DNA from: Scylla paramamosain
Taxonomy: Eukaryota > Arthropoda > Malacostraca > Decapoda > Portunidae
Direction: 5' to 3'
Assembly (NCBI RefSeq): GCF_035594125.1
Contig: NC_087197.1
Coordinates: forward strand, 8,044,110 to 8,108,109
Length of the DNA stretch: 64,000 nucleotides
Shown here in pieces: positions 12,501 through 28,311 of the stretch. Made by a program: the position numbers and the translations under genes. The notes beneath the pieces were generated by a model. That model worked only from the letters and a program-made list of their open reading frames with translations. It was not told where the DNA came from and did not search any database. The stretch's first letter is position 1. Each line of letters starts with the position of its first letter.

Positions 12501-13913
12501 TTGGTACCAAAACGTTAAAAGACATAAATAGTATTACTCTATATGGAAAAAATAAATAAATAAATAAAAGAAAATTACCAAAAAACGTGATTTTTGAGTT
12601 TTTTTTCACATTGTAAGATAGCAAAAACGCCAAAATGCATACAAAGTGCCCTCTCTAGGGAAATGAAACGACATTTCCAGAAACATGTATTTTTTTTTTT
12701 TTTTAAGTGTTTATGAGCGTGTTAGGCACAAAAACGCTAAAAGGCATGAAAAAGTTCCTCTATGGAGAAAGCAAAACAACATTTCTAAAAACGTGTGTTT
12801 GGTGTGTTTTTGAGCAATTTATGTACAAAAACCATAAAACGAATGGAAAGCACCCTTTTAAATAGAAAGAGAATAACCTTAACAAAAACAAGTATTTAAA
12901 TGCTTTTGAGTTTGTTACGTACAAAATCGCCAAAATGCATGCAAAGAATGAGGAAATGAAAAGACATTGCGAGAAACGTGTGTTATGAGTGTTTTTGAGT
13001 TTCCTGTCTACGAAAACGCGAAAACCCTGTAATAAAACTCTAAATGGAGAAACAGAACATCAAAAAAACAAAAAAACAAACGTGTTTTGTGTATTCTTTT
13101 ACACTGTTAAGTAATTAAATGCATAAATACGTGTAAGGTACCCTATATTAGGAAAAAAAAAAAGACATTTCCAGGAACATGTTTTTTGGGTGATTATGAT
13201 CTTGTTAGGTACCAAAACGCAAAAATGTATGCAAACACTCTTCATGTAGAAAACATGATAATATTACTGAAACCAAGTATTTCGAGAGTTTTTGAGCTTA
13301 TTACGTAGAAAAATGCCAAAATGCTTGATTACGCGATCTGAGGAAACAAAAACACATTGCGAGAGACTTGTGTTATGAGTGTTTTTTTTTTCAGTTTCTT
13401 AGGTACTAAAACGCTAAAACGCCTAAATATATGGAGACAATTAACATTATAAAAAACTTGCATTTTGAGTGTATTTCACATGGTTAGGTACCAAAACGCC
13501 AAAATGTACGCAAAGCACACTTTATAGGAAAAGGAAACGATATTTTCAGAAATGTGTTTTTTGAGTGTTTATGAGCGTGTTAGGCACCAAAACGGTTAAA
13601 AAAGCATGAAAAGTACCCAATATGGAAAAAAGGAAACATCATTACCAAAAACGTTTCTCTTTGGTCTTTTTGAACGACTTACGAAAACGCTAAGAAGCAT
13701 GCAAAAACAACTTTTATGGAGAAACAATATATGTAATAAAATCGTGTGTTTTGAGTGCTTTTTCAGCTTGTTTCGTAGAAAAATGCCAAAATTCATGCAA
13801 AAACGAAAAGACATCACGAAAACGCTAAAACGGGTGTAAATAATCTTTATATAGGAACACAACATTAACAAAAGCGAGTATTTTTATTGCTTTTCACATG
13901 GTTAGGTAACAAA
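9549..13913 (-). repeat. Diverged satellite pentamer array, reverse
   Basis: About 45 reverse-sense monomers. In text order the types run A (ATTACGAGAAACGTGTATTA, TGAGCTTCTTAGGTACC), B (GCATGAATAGCACTCTATAT, TTTTTCACATTGTTAGG), C (ACATTTCCAGAAACGTG, GAGCGTGTTAGGCACC), D (GAGCTACTTACGTACC) and E (GAGCTTGTTACGTA), and then A again. A-type marks recur near 12050, 12465, 12963 and 13350, spacing about 390-500 bp. The 11-monomer HOR features (M6 insert, M11 monomer) are absent. Edges flip orientation near 9548 and 13913. No gene is seen. Confidence 0.85.
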
Positions 13914-16765
<2,852 letters not shown>

Positions 16766-19700
16766 TGTGTATATGAACTTGTTAACAACAAAACAGTAAA
16801 AAGAATGAAAACTTCCCTATACTGGAAAAGCAAAAACAACATTCCCCCCAAAAACGTATTTTTTGGGGTATTTTTCAGCTACTAACGTACAAAAGCGCTA
16901 AAATGCTTGCAAAAATCCCTTCATGGAAAAAGCAAATAACCTTACCAGAAACTAGTATTTCATTTTATTTCTTAAGCTTGTCACGTACAAAAGCGCCAAA
17001 AATGCATGCAAAGTGCACTATATATGGATACGAAAGTACATTACGAGAAACGTGCAGTATGAGTGTTCTCAACTTATTCGCTAAAGCGAATGAATAGCAC
17101 TCTATATGGAGAAACAAAAACGCTAAAATGCATGCAAAACATCATATATGAGGGAAAATACGACACTTCTAGAAATGTGTCTTTTCAGTGTTTGTAAGCG
17201 TATTAGGTACCAAAACGCTAAAAAGCAAGGAAAGAACCATACATGGGAAAACAAAACATTACAAAAAAGTCTTCATTGTTTAGAGCTACTTACATACTAA
17301 AACACAAAGGCGCATGCAAAACACCTTTTATGGAGAAACGGGAAAAAAAAGTGTATTTTTAATGTTTTAAGCTAATTACGTAAAAAATTGTCAAAATTCA
17401 TGTAATGTTCCCAATATGGGGAAACGAAAAGACATTACGAGAAACGTATTTTGTAAGTGTTTTAGACCTTATTAGGTTGAAAAATACGAAAATGCATGAA
17501 TACCACTCTATATGGAGAAACAGAGCAACATTACTAAAAACGTGTATTTTGTTTGTTTTCACAATGTTGTAAACCAAAACGTCGAAATTCATGCAAAGTG
17601 CAATATGGGAGAAAAGAAACGAAATTTCCAGAAACGTGAATTTTGAGTGTTTATGAGCGTGTTAGGCACCAAACTCTAAAAAATCAAAATGGAAAGCATC
17701 CTATTTGAGAATACAAAACAAAATTACCAAAAAAATAGTATTTTTTTTTTTTTTGTGTGTTTTTGAGATACTTTTATATCAAAACGCTTGAACAGACGTA
17801 AAACATGCTTTATGGAGAAACAATATAACAATACAAAAAAAAAACTATATTTTCAGTGTTTTGAGGTATGTAAGTAGAAAAACGCCGAAATGTATGCAAA
17901 GTCCCCTATGCCGGGAAACGAAGACATTTCGAGAAACGTGTATTATAAGAGCTTTTCAGCTTTTTAGGTACGAAACACAAAGGCACCTTAATAGTATTGT
18001 ATATGGAGAAACAAAACAACACGAATGAAAATATATATTTTGAGTGGTTTTCATATTATTAGGTACCAAAAAGCAAAAAAAAAACATGCAAAAACTTCTA
18101 AAAGACGACACAAAACGACATTACAAGAAACCTATCTTTAGAGAGTGTTTCTACGTGTTAGTGTTAGGCACCAAAACACTAAGAAGTATGGAAAGAGCAC
18201 TATGTTGGAAGGGAAAAAGAAATAACGTGAGTTTTCACGTGTTTGGAAGTTTTTAAATTTATAATGTACCAAAACGATAAAACATGCAAAACACCCTTCC
18301 TGCAGAAACAAAAACATTACCAAAAACGAGCATTTTTAGCGATTTTTCAGCTTGTTATGTGCAAAAGCGTCAAAATGCATATAAAGTACCCTATATAAGA
18401 AAACGAAAAGACTTTAAGAGAAACTAGTATTATGATTTTTTTTTTTTTTTTTAGCTTATTAGGTACCGAAACGATAAAACGTATGATTTGCATTCTGTAT
18501 GAAGAAAACGTGTATTTTAAGTGTATTTAGCTTTGTTAGGTATCAAAACGCCAAAATGCATGCAAAGCACCCGATATGGGGAAAATAAACGACATTTCCA
18601 GAAACATGTCTTTTGAGAGTTTAAGAGTGTGTTAGGCACAAAAAGCTCTTAAGAAGCATGGAAAGTAACGTAAATGGAAAAATATTAAGTGTTTTAAGCT
18701 ACTTACGTACCAAACCGCTACAACGGTTGCAAAACATACTTTATGGAGAAATTCAACAGCTTTACCAAAAACATGCATTTTGAGAGATTTTGAGCCTGTT
18801 ACATACAAAAACGATAAAATACGTGGAAATAACCCTAAAAGGGGAAAAGAAAACATTAAAAGAAACGTATATTTTGAGTGGTATTGAGCTTCATAGGTAC
18901 CAGAACACTGAAACGTATTAACAATACTCTATATGAAGAAACAGAACAAGATTAACCAAAACTTGTGTTTTAAGGCTTTTTTCACGTTATTAGGTACCGC
19001 AACGCGAAAATGCATGCAAAACATACTATATGGGGAAAGGAAACATTTCCAGAAACATGTCCTTTCAGTGTTTATGAGCGAGTTAGGTACCAAGAAGCTA
19101 AAAACCAAGGAAAGCATCCTATAGGAGAAAATAAAAGATTACAAAAACTTTTCTTTTCAATGCTTATGAGCTACTTACATACAAAAACTCTTAAACGCAT
19201 CCAAAACGCCTTTTTTTTTTTTGGAAAAACTGAATAACATTACCAAAAAAGCGTGTACTTTCAATGTTTTGAGCTTGTTACGCAAAAAAAAAGTAACCAA
19301 AGACATTATGAGAAACTTATATTAAGAGCGTTTTTGAGCTTCTCAGGTACCAAAACGCGAAAATGCATGAATAATACTCTCTTTGGAGAAACACAACAAT
19401 ATTAGATACCAAAACGCTAAAAAGCAACAAAAGCTCCCTATTTGGAAAGGCAAAACATTACCATAAGCGTGTCTTTTGAGATTTTTACAGCTACTTACGT
19501 ACCAAAACGCTAAAATGCATGCAAAGCACATTTTATGGAGAAACAGAATAACATTACCAGAAACGTGTATTTTGAGTTTTTTTTCTTTAGCTTCTTACGT
19601 ATAAAAAAAAGCAAAAATGCATGCAAAGTATCCTGAATGGCGATAGGAAAAGAAATAAAGACACTTCATTTATCAGTGTTTTGAGATTCTAAGGTAACAA

Positions 19701-20447
19701 AATGCACAAACGCATGTATAATATTATATATGCAGAAACAGAAGAACATTACCGAAAACGTATATTTTGAGTGTTTTTTTTCACATTGTTACGCAACAAA
19801 ACGCCAAAATGCATGGAAATCACCCAATATGGATAAAATAAAGGACATTACGAGAAAGATGTATTAGTAGTGTTTTGGAGCGTCTTAGGTACCAAACGCG
19901 AAAACTATTTAGTACCACTGTATATGGAGAAACAGAACATTACCAAAAACGTTTATTTTGAGTGTTTTTCACAATTTTATGTACCAAAACGTCAAAATGC
20001 CTCCAGAGCACCATCTATGGGAAAATGAAACGACATTTCCAGAAACATGTCTTTTGAGTGTTGATGAACGTGGTAGGTAACAAAGTTATAAAAAGCATGG
20101 AAAGCTACCTATATGAAAGAACAACACAACCAAAAATTTATCTTTTGGGTATTTTCAGCTACTTACGTACCATAACGCTGAGATGTATGCAAAACACCCT
20201 TTATTACCATAAACAATTTTTTTTCTTTTTACATATAAAAAGAAACATAAATGCATGCAAAATACTTTGCAAGGGGAACGAAAAGACATTAGAAGAAACT
20301 TTTATTATGAGTGTTATTTTTTTTTTATTTCCAAGGTACCAAGACATATTTGACACATTGAAGAGCACTCTATATGAAGAAAACAACAAGATTACAAAAA
20401 TGTGCTTTTTGAGTGTTTTTCACATTGTTAGGTAAGAAAACACTCTA
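16766..20447 (-). repeat. Diverged satellite pentamer array, reverse
   Basis: About 38 reverse monomers with the same A-B-C-D-E text order as the 9.5-13.9 kb block. A-type marks (ATTACGAGAAACG and variants) lie near 17430, 17925, 18413, 18853 and 19302, spacing 440-495 bp. C-type marks (ACATTTCCAGAAACATG) lie near 17610, 18595, 19040 and 20033. The block ends at an orientation flip at 20447, where AACACTCT-ATA-AAGAGTGTT forms a short palindrome (20439-20459). No gene is seen. Confidence 0.85.
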
Positions 20448-23400
20448 TAAAGAGTGTTATTTGTGGGTTTTAGCTTTTTCATACATAACGAACTTAAGAA
20501 AAACTCATAATACACGTTTCTCGTAACATCCTTTCATTTTCCAAACAGAGGGTTCTTTGCATGTATTTAGGCGTTTTTATAGGTAACATGATCAAAAACA
20601 CTCAAAATACATGTTTCTGGTAATGTTATTCTGTTTCTCCATAAAGGGTGTTTTGCATGCGTTTTAGCGTTTTGGTATGTAAGAAGCTCAAAAACACGTA
20701 AAGGCAGGTTCTTGGTAAAAGTTGGTTTTATTCCCATATAATGTGATTGCCCTCCTTTTAGTAATTTATTGCCTATCACGCTCAAAAACACTCAAAAGAC
20801 ACTTTTCTGGTAATGTCATTTTTTTCCCACATAAAGCTAGTTTCGCATGCAATTTTTGGTTTCGGTAATTAAGAATGTGAAAAGCACTCAAAATACATGC
20901 ATTTGGTAAGGTTGTTCTGTATTCTCAATTAAGAGTGTTATTTCTGAGTTTCAGCATTTTGGTATCTAAGAAACTTCTCCATATACACCGAGTTTTTGCG
21001 ATTTTTGCCTTGTGGCTGTTGTGAAACTATAAAACACTCATTATACACGTTTCTCGTAATTTCCTTTTCTATCCTAATAAAGAATGCTTTCCATCCATTT
21101 TCGCGTTTTTTGAAGGTGAGAAGCTCAAAAACACTCAAAATATACCTTTTTGGTAATGTTATTCTATTTCTCCATATTCGTTGGTTTGCATCCGTTTTAG
21201 CGTTTTTCTACGTAAAACACTAAAAAGACACTTTTTCAGTAATTTTGTGATGGATTCCCACATTGAGTGATTCCATATTATTTATCATTTTGGTGCCTAA
21301 CATGCTGAAAAAAACCCACAAAAGACAGGTTTCTGGTAAGGTCGTTTAATTTTTGCATGCACTTTAGGGTTTGGTACATAACAGTTCTAAAAAAAAAAAA
21401 AGCTAAAATTAACTTTTTTTCATAATGTTCTTTTTTCACATAATTTCCCTGATTTTTGGCAGAATTTTGGCATCTCGGTACCTATGAAGATGAATGAAAA
21501 AAAAAAATCCTATTTTTTTATTTATTTTTTTTTTCTCTATAAAGAGTGTTATTTGTGGGTTTATAGCTTTTTGGTACTTAAAGAACTTAAAAACACTCAT
21601 AACACACGTTTCTCGAAATATCCTTTCGTTTCCCAAACATAAGATTTTTTGCATGTATTTAAGCGTTTTTATAGGTAACATGATCAAAAACACTCAAAAT
21701 ACATGTTTTTGGTAATATTATTCTGTTTCTAAATAAAGGGTGTTTTGCATGCGTTTTAGCGGTTTGGTATATAAGAAACTCAAAAACACTTTGAAAAAAC
21801 ACTTGGTAAAAGTTGGTTTTATTCCCATGTAATGTGATTGCCCTGCTTTTTACTGCTTTATTGCCTATCATGCTAAAAAAAAAAAATAAAACACTTAAAA
21901 GACACTTTTCTGGTAATGTCATTTTTTTTTTCACATAAAGCTACTTTCACATGCAATTTGGGGTTTTGGTAACTAAGAATGTGAAAAACACTCAAAATAC
22001 TGGCATTTGGTAAGGTTGTTCTTTTTCTCAATTAAGAGTGTTATTCAAGAGTTTCACCATTTTGGTATCTAAGAAACTTCTCCATATATACGAGTTTTTG
22101 CGTTTTTTGCCTTGTGCTTCTTGAGAACCTATAAAACACTCATTATACACGTTTCTCGTAATGTCCTTTTCTTAACCAATATAGAGAGCTTTCCATCCAT
22201 TTTCGCGTTTTTTTGTAAAAAGCTCAAAAAAAATCAAAATATACCTTTTTGTTAATCTTAGTCTGTTTTTTCATGTTGGTTGGTTTGCATCCGTTTTAGC
22301 ATTTTTTCTACTTAAAACACGGAAAAGACACGTTTTCAGTAATTTGTTTTGGATTCCCATATAGAATGACTTCCATATTATTTATTGTTTTGGTGACTAA
22401 CATGCTGAAAAACACTAGAAACACAGGTTTCTCGTAAAGTCGTTTAATTTCCCCATATAGTTGGCTTTCCATGCATTTTAGGGTTTTGTGCATAACAGTC
22501 CGAAAAAAAAGCTAAGATTAACTTTTTTGATAATGTTCTTTTTTCATATAATTTCCCTGAATTTTGTCCGAATTTGGGGATCTCGGTTTGAAGAAGAATA
22601 ACAAAAAAAAAAATCCTTTTTATTTTACTTTTCTCTCTATAAAGAGGTTTTAGCTTTTTGGTACTTATGGAACTTAAAAACACTCATAATACACGTTTCT
22701 CGTAATGTCCTTTCGTTTCCCAGACATAGGGTTCTTTGCATGTATTTAAGCGTTTTTAGAGGTAACATGATCAAAAACACTCAAAATACATGTTTTTGGT
22801 AATGTTAATCTGTTTCTCCATAAAGGGTGTTTTGCATGCGTTTTAGCGTTTTGGTATATAAGGAGCTCAAAAACACTTAAAGGCAAGTTTTTGATAAAAG
22901 ATGGTTTTATTCCCATGTAATGTGATTGCCCTCCTTTTTAGTGCTTTATTGCCTAACACGCTCAAAAACACTCAAAAGACACTTTTCTGGTAATGTCATT
23001 ATTTTACAACATAAAGCTAGTTTTGCATGCATTTTGGGGTTTTGGTAACTAAGAATGTGAAAAAGTCAAAATACACGCACATCGTAAGGTTGTTCTGTAT
23101 TCTCAATTAAGAGTGTTATTCCTGAGTTCCAGCATTTTCGTATCTAAGAAACTCATCCATATACACGAATGTTTGCGTTTTTTGCCTTGTGGTTCTTGTG
23201 AAACTATAAAACACTCATTATACAAGTTTCTCGTAATGTCCTTTTGTATCTCAATATAGAGTGCTTTCTATCCATTTTCGCGTTTTTTGTAGGTAAGAAG
23301 CTCAAAAACACTGAAAATATGCCTGTTTTGGTAATGTTATTCTATTTCTTCATATTCGTTGGTTTGCATCCGTTTTAGCGTTTTTCTACGTAAAACACTG

Positions 23401-26400
23401 AAAAGACACTTTTTCAGTAATTTTGTGATGAATTACCATATTAAGTGACTTCCATATTATATATCGTTTTGGTGCCTAACATGCTGAAAAACACTTAAAA
23501 GACAGGTTTCTAGTAAAGTCGTTTAATTTCCCCATATAGGTGGCTTTGCATGCACTTTAGGGTTTGGTACATAACAGTCCGAAAAAAAAAAGAAAATTAA
23601 TTTTTTTTTCATAATTTTCTTTTTGCACATAATTTTCCTGAATTTTGTCAGAATTTTGGCATCTTGGTACCTATGAAGATGAATAACAAAAAAAATAAAT
23701 AAATAAATTCCATTCTTTTTATTTTTTTTCTATAAACAGAGTTATTTATGGGTTTTAGCTAAATGGTACTTAAAGAATTTAAAAACACTCGTAATACATG
23801 TTTCTCGAAATGCCCTTTAATTTCCCAAACATAAGGTTCTTTGCATTTATTTAAGCGTTTATATAGGTAACATGATCAAAAACACTCAAAATACATGTTT
23901 TTGGTAATGTTATTGTTTCTCCATAAAGGGTGTTTTGCATTCGTTTTAGCGTTTTGGTATATAAGGAGCTCAAAAACACTTAAAGGCAAGTTCTTAATAA
24001 AAGTTAGTTTTATTCCCATATAATGTGATTGCCCTGCTTTTTAGTGCTTTATTGCTTATCATGCTAAAAAAAAAAAAAAACACTTAAAAGACACTTTTCT
24101 GGTAATGTCATTTTTTTCCCACATAAAGCTACTTTCACATAAAATTTGGGGTTTTGGTAACTAAGAATGTGAAAACACTCAAAATACACGCATTTCGTAA
24201 GGTTGTTCTGTTTCTCAATTGAGTGTTATTCAGGAGTTTCAGCATTTTGGTATCTAAGAAACTTCTCCGTTTTTTGCGTTTTTTGCCTTGTGATTCTTGA
24301 GAATCTTTTAAACACTCATTATACACGTTTCTCCTAATGTTCTTTTGTTAACCAATAGCTTTGCTTTGGAAGCTTTGCTTCCTTTTTCGCGTTTTTGTAA
24401 GTAATAAGCTCAAAAAAAAAAACTCAAATTATACCTTTTTGGTAAACTTATTCTATTTCTTCATATTGGTTGGTTTGCATCCGTTTCAGCGTTTTTCTAC
24501 GTAAAACACGAAAAAGACACGTTTAAAATAATTTTGTTTTGGATTCCCACATAGAATGACTTCAATATTATTTATTGTTTTGGTGACTAACATGCTGAAA
24601 AACACTAGAAACACAGGTTTCTCGTAAAGTCGTTTAATTTAACCATATAGTTGGCTTTGCATGCACTTCATGGTTTGGTACATAACAGTCCGAAAAAAAA
24701 AAGCTAAAATTAACTTTTATGATAATTTTCTTTTTACACATAATTTCCCTGAATTTTGCCAGAATTTTGGCATCTCAGTACCTATGAAGAAGAATTTTTA
24801 AAAAATCCTATTTTTTAATTATTTCTTTATTTTATTTATTTATTTATTTTTTTTTTTTTTGTATAAAGAGGTTTTACCTTTTTGGTACTTATGGAACTTA
24901 AAAACAAGCATAATACACGTTTCTCGTAATGTCCTTTCGTTTCCCAGACATAGGGTTCTTTGCATGTCTTTAAGCGTTTTTAGAGGTAACATGATCAAAA
25001 ACACTCAAAATACATGTTTTTGGTAATGTTAACCTGTTTCTCCATAAAGGGTATTTTGCATGTGTTTTAGCGTTTTGGTATATAAGGAGTTAAAAAACAC
25101 TTAAAGGCAAGTTCTCGGTAAAAGTTAGCTTTATTCCCATTTAATGTGATTGCCCTCCTTTTTAGTGCTTTATTGCCTAACTCTCTCAAAAACCCTTAAA
25201 AGACACTTTTCTGGTAATGTCATTATTTTTCCCACATAAAGCTAGTTTCGCATGCAATTTGGGGTTCTAGTAACTAAGAATGTGAAAAACACTCAAAATA
25301 CACGCATTTAGTAATGTTATTATGTTTCTTAATTAAGAGTGTTATTTAGGAGTTTCAGCATTTTGGTATCTAAGAAACTTCTCCGTATACACTAGTTTTT
25401 GCGTTTTTTGCCTCGTGGTTCTTGTGAAACTATAAAATACTCATTATACACGTTTCTCGTAATGTCTTTTTGTTTCCCAATATAGAGTGCTTTGCATCCA
25501 TTTTCGCGTTTTTTTTTTTTTTTTTGTTGGTTACAAGCTCAAAAACACTTAAAATATACCTTTTTTGGTAATGTTATTCTATTTCTTGATATTGGTCTGT
25601 TTGCATCTGTTTTAGCGTTTTCTTACGTAAAACACTGAAAAGACACGTTTTCAGTAATTTTGTTTTGGATTCCCATATAGAGTGACTTCCATATTATTTA
25701 TCGTTTTGGTGCCTAACATGCTGAAAAACACTCAAAAGACAGTTTTCTTGTAAAGTCGTTTAATTTTCCCATATAGATGGCTTTGCATGCACTTTAGGGT
25801 TTGGTACATAACAGTCCGAAAAAAAAAAAAGCTAAAATTAACTTTTTCGATAATGTTCTTTTATCCACATAATTTCCCTAAATTTTAACAGAATTTTGGC
25901 ATCTCGGTACCTATGAAGATGAATAACAAAAAAAAATATATATACATATATTATTTTCATTTATTTCATTTATTTATTTATTTTTTTTTTTTTTTGGTTT
26001 CTTTATAAAGAGTGTTATTTGTGGGCTTTAGCTTTTTGGTATTTGAATAACTTAAAAACACTTATAATACACGTTTCTCGTAATGTCCTATCGTTTCCCA
26101 AACATAGGATTCTTTGCATGTATTTAAGCGTTTTTATAGGTAACATGATCAAAAACACTCAAAATACATATTTTTTGTAATGTTATGGTATCTCTCCATA
26201 AAGGATTTTTTGCATTCGTTTTAGCGTTTTGGTATGTAAGGAGCTCAAAAATATTTAACGGCAAGTTCTTGGTAAAAGTTGGTTTTATTCCCATGTAATG
26301 TGATTGCCCTGCTTTCTAGTGCTTTATTGCCTAACACGGTCAAAAACACTCAAAAGACACTTTTCTGGAAATGTCTTTTTTTTTTTCTTTCCACATAAAG

Positions 26401-26669
26401 CTAGTTTCGTATGCAATTTGGGGTTTTGGTAACCAAGAATGTGAAACACACTCAAAATACACGCATTTGGTAAGGTTGTTCTGTTTCTCAATTAAGAGTG
26501 TTATTCATGAGTTTCAGCGTTTTGGTATCTAAGAATCTCAAAAACACTTATAATGCACGTTTCTCGTAATGTCCCTTTTTTTCCTCATTTAGGGTGCTTT
26601 GCATGTATTTTGGCATTTTATTTTTCACGGAATAGCTGAAAAAACACTGAAAATACACGCTTTTGGTAA
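20448..26669 (+). repeat. 11-monomer higher-order satellite array, block 2
   Basis: Nearly six HOR units; starts near 20449, 21541, 22641, 23734, 24865 and 26007 give unit lengths of 1092-1142 bp. One unit divides as M1 20449, M2 20549, M3 20645, M4 20743, M5 20834, M6 20929, M7 21081, then M8-M11 up to 21540. M6 is long because of an insert. Units carry private variants shared with other blocks, for example GTGGCTGTTGTG near 21010 and TTTTGTGATGGATT near 21245, both found inverted at 54.5-54.8 kb. The units at 22.6 and 24.9 kb share the shortened AAAGAGGTTTTA start and TATGGAACTTAA with the unit at 0.87 kb. Confidence 0.92.
24812..24861. repeat. AT-rich microsatellite (TTTA/T runs) in M11
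   Basis: Low-complexity TTTA and T runs at the variable core of an M11 monomer, between AAAAAATCCTA and GTATAAAGAGG. This core varies in length between units and explains much of the 1050-1160 bp spread in HOR length. Confidence 0.8.
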
Positions 26670-26789
26670 TAAGAACATAAGAACATAAGAAATAAGTAAA
26701 TATGCAACAAGGCATCAGGCCTACACGTGGCAGTACTTGTATGAAATATGCGTACGTATTTCCACCTATCAACCCCATCTATAAATGTG

Positions 26790-27942
26790 TCATTTTCTCT
26801 TACAGTTGCCAAATGCCTCAACACTAACAGCTTGATTACTAAGTCCGTTCCAATCATCTACTACTGTATTTGAAAACCAATTCCTTCTTGTTTCCTTTTT
26901 GAAAATCAAGTTTTCAGGCTCAAGCCTGAAAACTTGATGTTCTATTTTTCTTGTTCTATCATGGTTATAACCCATATACCACTTAAAGACTTCTCTCAGG
27001 TCCACTCTTAACCTACGTCTCTCTAAAGAATGTAAATTTAACAGCTTGAATCTCGCTTCGTAAGGAATACTCCTCATCCCCTGTATCATTTTAGTCATTC
27101 TCCTTTGAATTGATTCTAATAGACCTTTATCCTTCCTGTGATGTGGTGACCAGATAAGGAGAGCGTAGTCTAGATGAAGTCTGACCAGCGCTAAATGTAA
27201 CTTTAATATTACTTCGGGAGTTTTACTTTTAGCACTCCTGAAAATGAATCATAATACACTATTTGCTTTGTTTCTGGCCTCTTTGCATTGCTTTCTTAGA
27301 CGGAGTTCAGAGCTAACTTTAAATCTCAAATCTTTTTCTTACCCTGAACCTACCAGAACTTGGTTGTTCATTGTGTAACTAGTGTGTGGGTTTCTTCTAC
27401 TTACGCTAAGTGCTTTGCATTTGTTGATATTAAACTGCATTTCCCATCTGTCTGTCCATTCGTTCATCCTATCCAAATCTGCCTGCAAGGCGATGGTATG
27501 CGATTCGGACCTAATTAATCTACATACTCTCGCGTCATCCGCAAATTTACTAACAACACTACTAATTCCACTATCCAAGTAATTGACATATATTACAAAC
27601 AACATCGGCCCTAATACTAATAATCCCTTTTGTCACCCCACTAATTACTTGACCCCACTCGGATTTAGAGCCGTTTATTACAACACTCTGTCGCCTGCCG
27701 CTTGGCCATGACCTTATCCAGATTACTTATAACCTTTTCCCAATTCTTAAATATTCTGGAATATATTTCATCTGGTCCTGGTGACTTGAACTTTTCAGCT
27801 TATCTATCTCCTGTTCCACTATCTCTTTAGTTATGGTAATATCTGTCAGCTTCTCATTCTCTTCTACTCTAAATATCTTCTCACTATTCGGCAAATCCTG
27901 CATGTTTTCCTGGGCAAAGACAGTTAAAAAATACTCGTTCAC
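26790..27942 (-). pseudogene. Reverse transcriptase pseudogene of LINE copy 2
   Basis: Broken ORF2 remnant. Minus-strand pieces: 27942-27727 is the RT-leading segment (EIVEQEIDKLKSS); 27605-27339 is RT palm (MLFVIYVNYLDSGISS, then SKFADDARV with the FADD box intact, then DRMNEWTDRWEMQFNINKCK); 27098-26790 is the C-terminal region (MIQGMRSIPYEARFKLLNL, ERRRLRVDLREVFKWYMGYN, and NWFSNTVVDDWNGLSNQAVS). The C-terminal W-x-N-L-S region matches the tail of CR1/Jockey-like ORF2 proteins. A frameshift removes the SGVPQGSVLGP motif, and the 180-bp deletion removes the DFSKAFD motif that copy 1 still shows. It is not functional. Confidence 0.86.
26905..26938. repeat. Perfect 16-bp-arm palindrome inside LINE copy 2
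   Basis: The arm ATCAAGTTTTCAGGCT, spacer CA, then the exact reverse complement AGCCTGAAAACTTGAT. Copy 1 at the same place has only the first arm (ATCAAGTTTTCAGGCTTGAA), so the second arm is new to copy 2. It looks like a template-switch event. Confidence 0.9.
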
Positions 27943-28311
27943 AATTTTACTAATTTTCTCCCAACAACTAAGCAGGTCCCATTCTGCTGTCTTTAAGGAA
28001 CTATTGTTTCTCTATTCTTCGTCTTATATGCCTGATAAAATCCCTTGGGGTCCATCTTCGCTTGGCTGGCTACCTTTAATGCATAACTATTTTTAGATTT
28101 CCTTGTTAAACTCCTGACTTTTCTAATTCATTATATTATGGCCTTAAAACCACTTCCCCTGTCTTTAATCTCATATATACTTCTCTTTCGCCCTATGTAG
28201 TGTTTTAACCTCAGTCATCCATTTAGGACCATTTTTCTGTGATCTTATTCTTCTGTAAGGGATGTTCCCTAACTGTCCTGAATGTAATTTATCAAGGAAA
28301 TATTTATTTTG

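Larger units (their letters stand above)
26670..28311 (-). mobile_element. LINE (non-LTR retrotransposon) copy 2, 5'-truncated
   Basis: Second copy of the 4771-6610 element, same orientation, entering the satellite at the same point (after CACGCTTTTGGTAA) and leaving it at the same point (TCTCCATAAAGGATGTTTTG). It differs by an internal deletion of about 180 bp relative to copy 1 (copy 1 positions about 5843-6021 are missing at about 27721) and by a rearranged stretch near 26900-26965 that holds a new palindrome. Because satellite on both sides also matches, this is a segmental duplicate and not an independent insertion. Confidence 0.87.
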
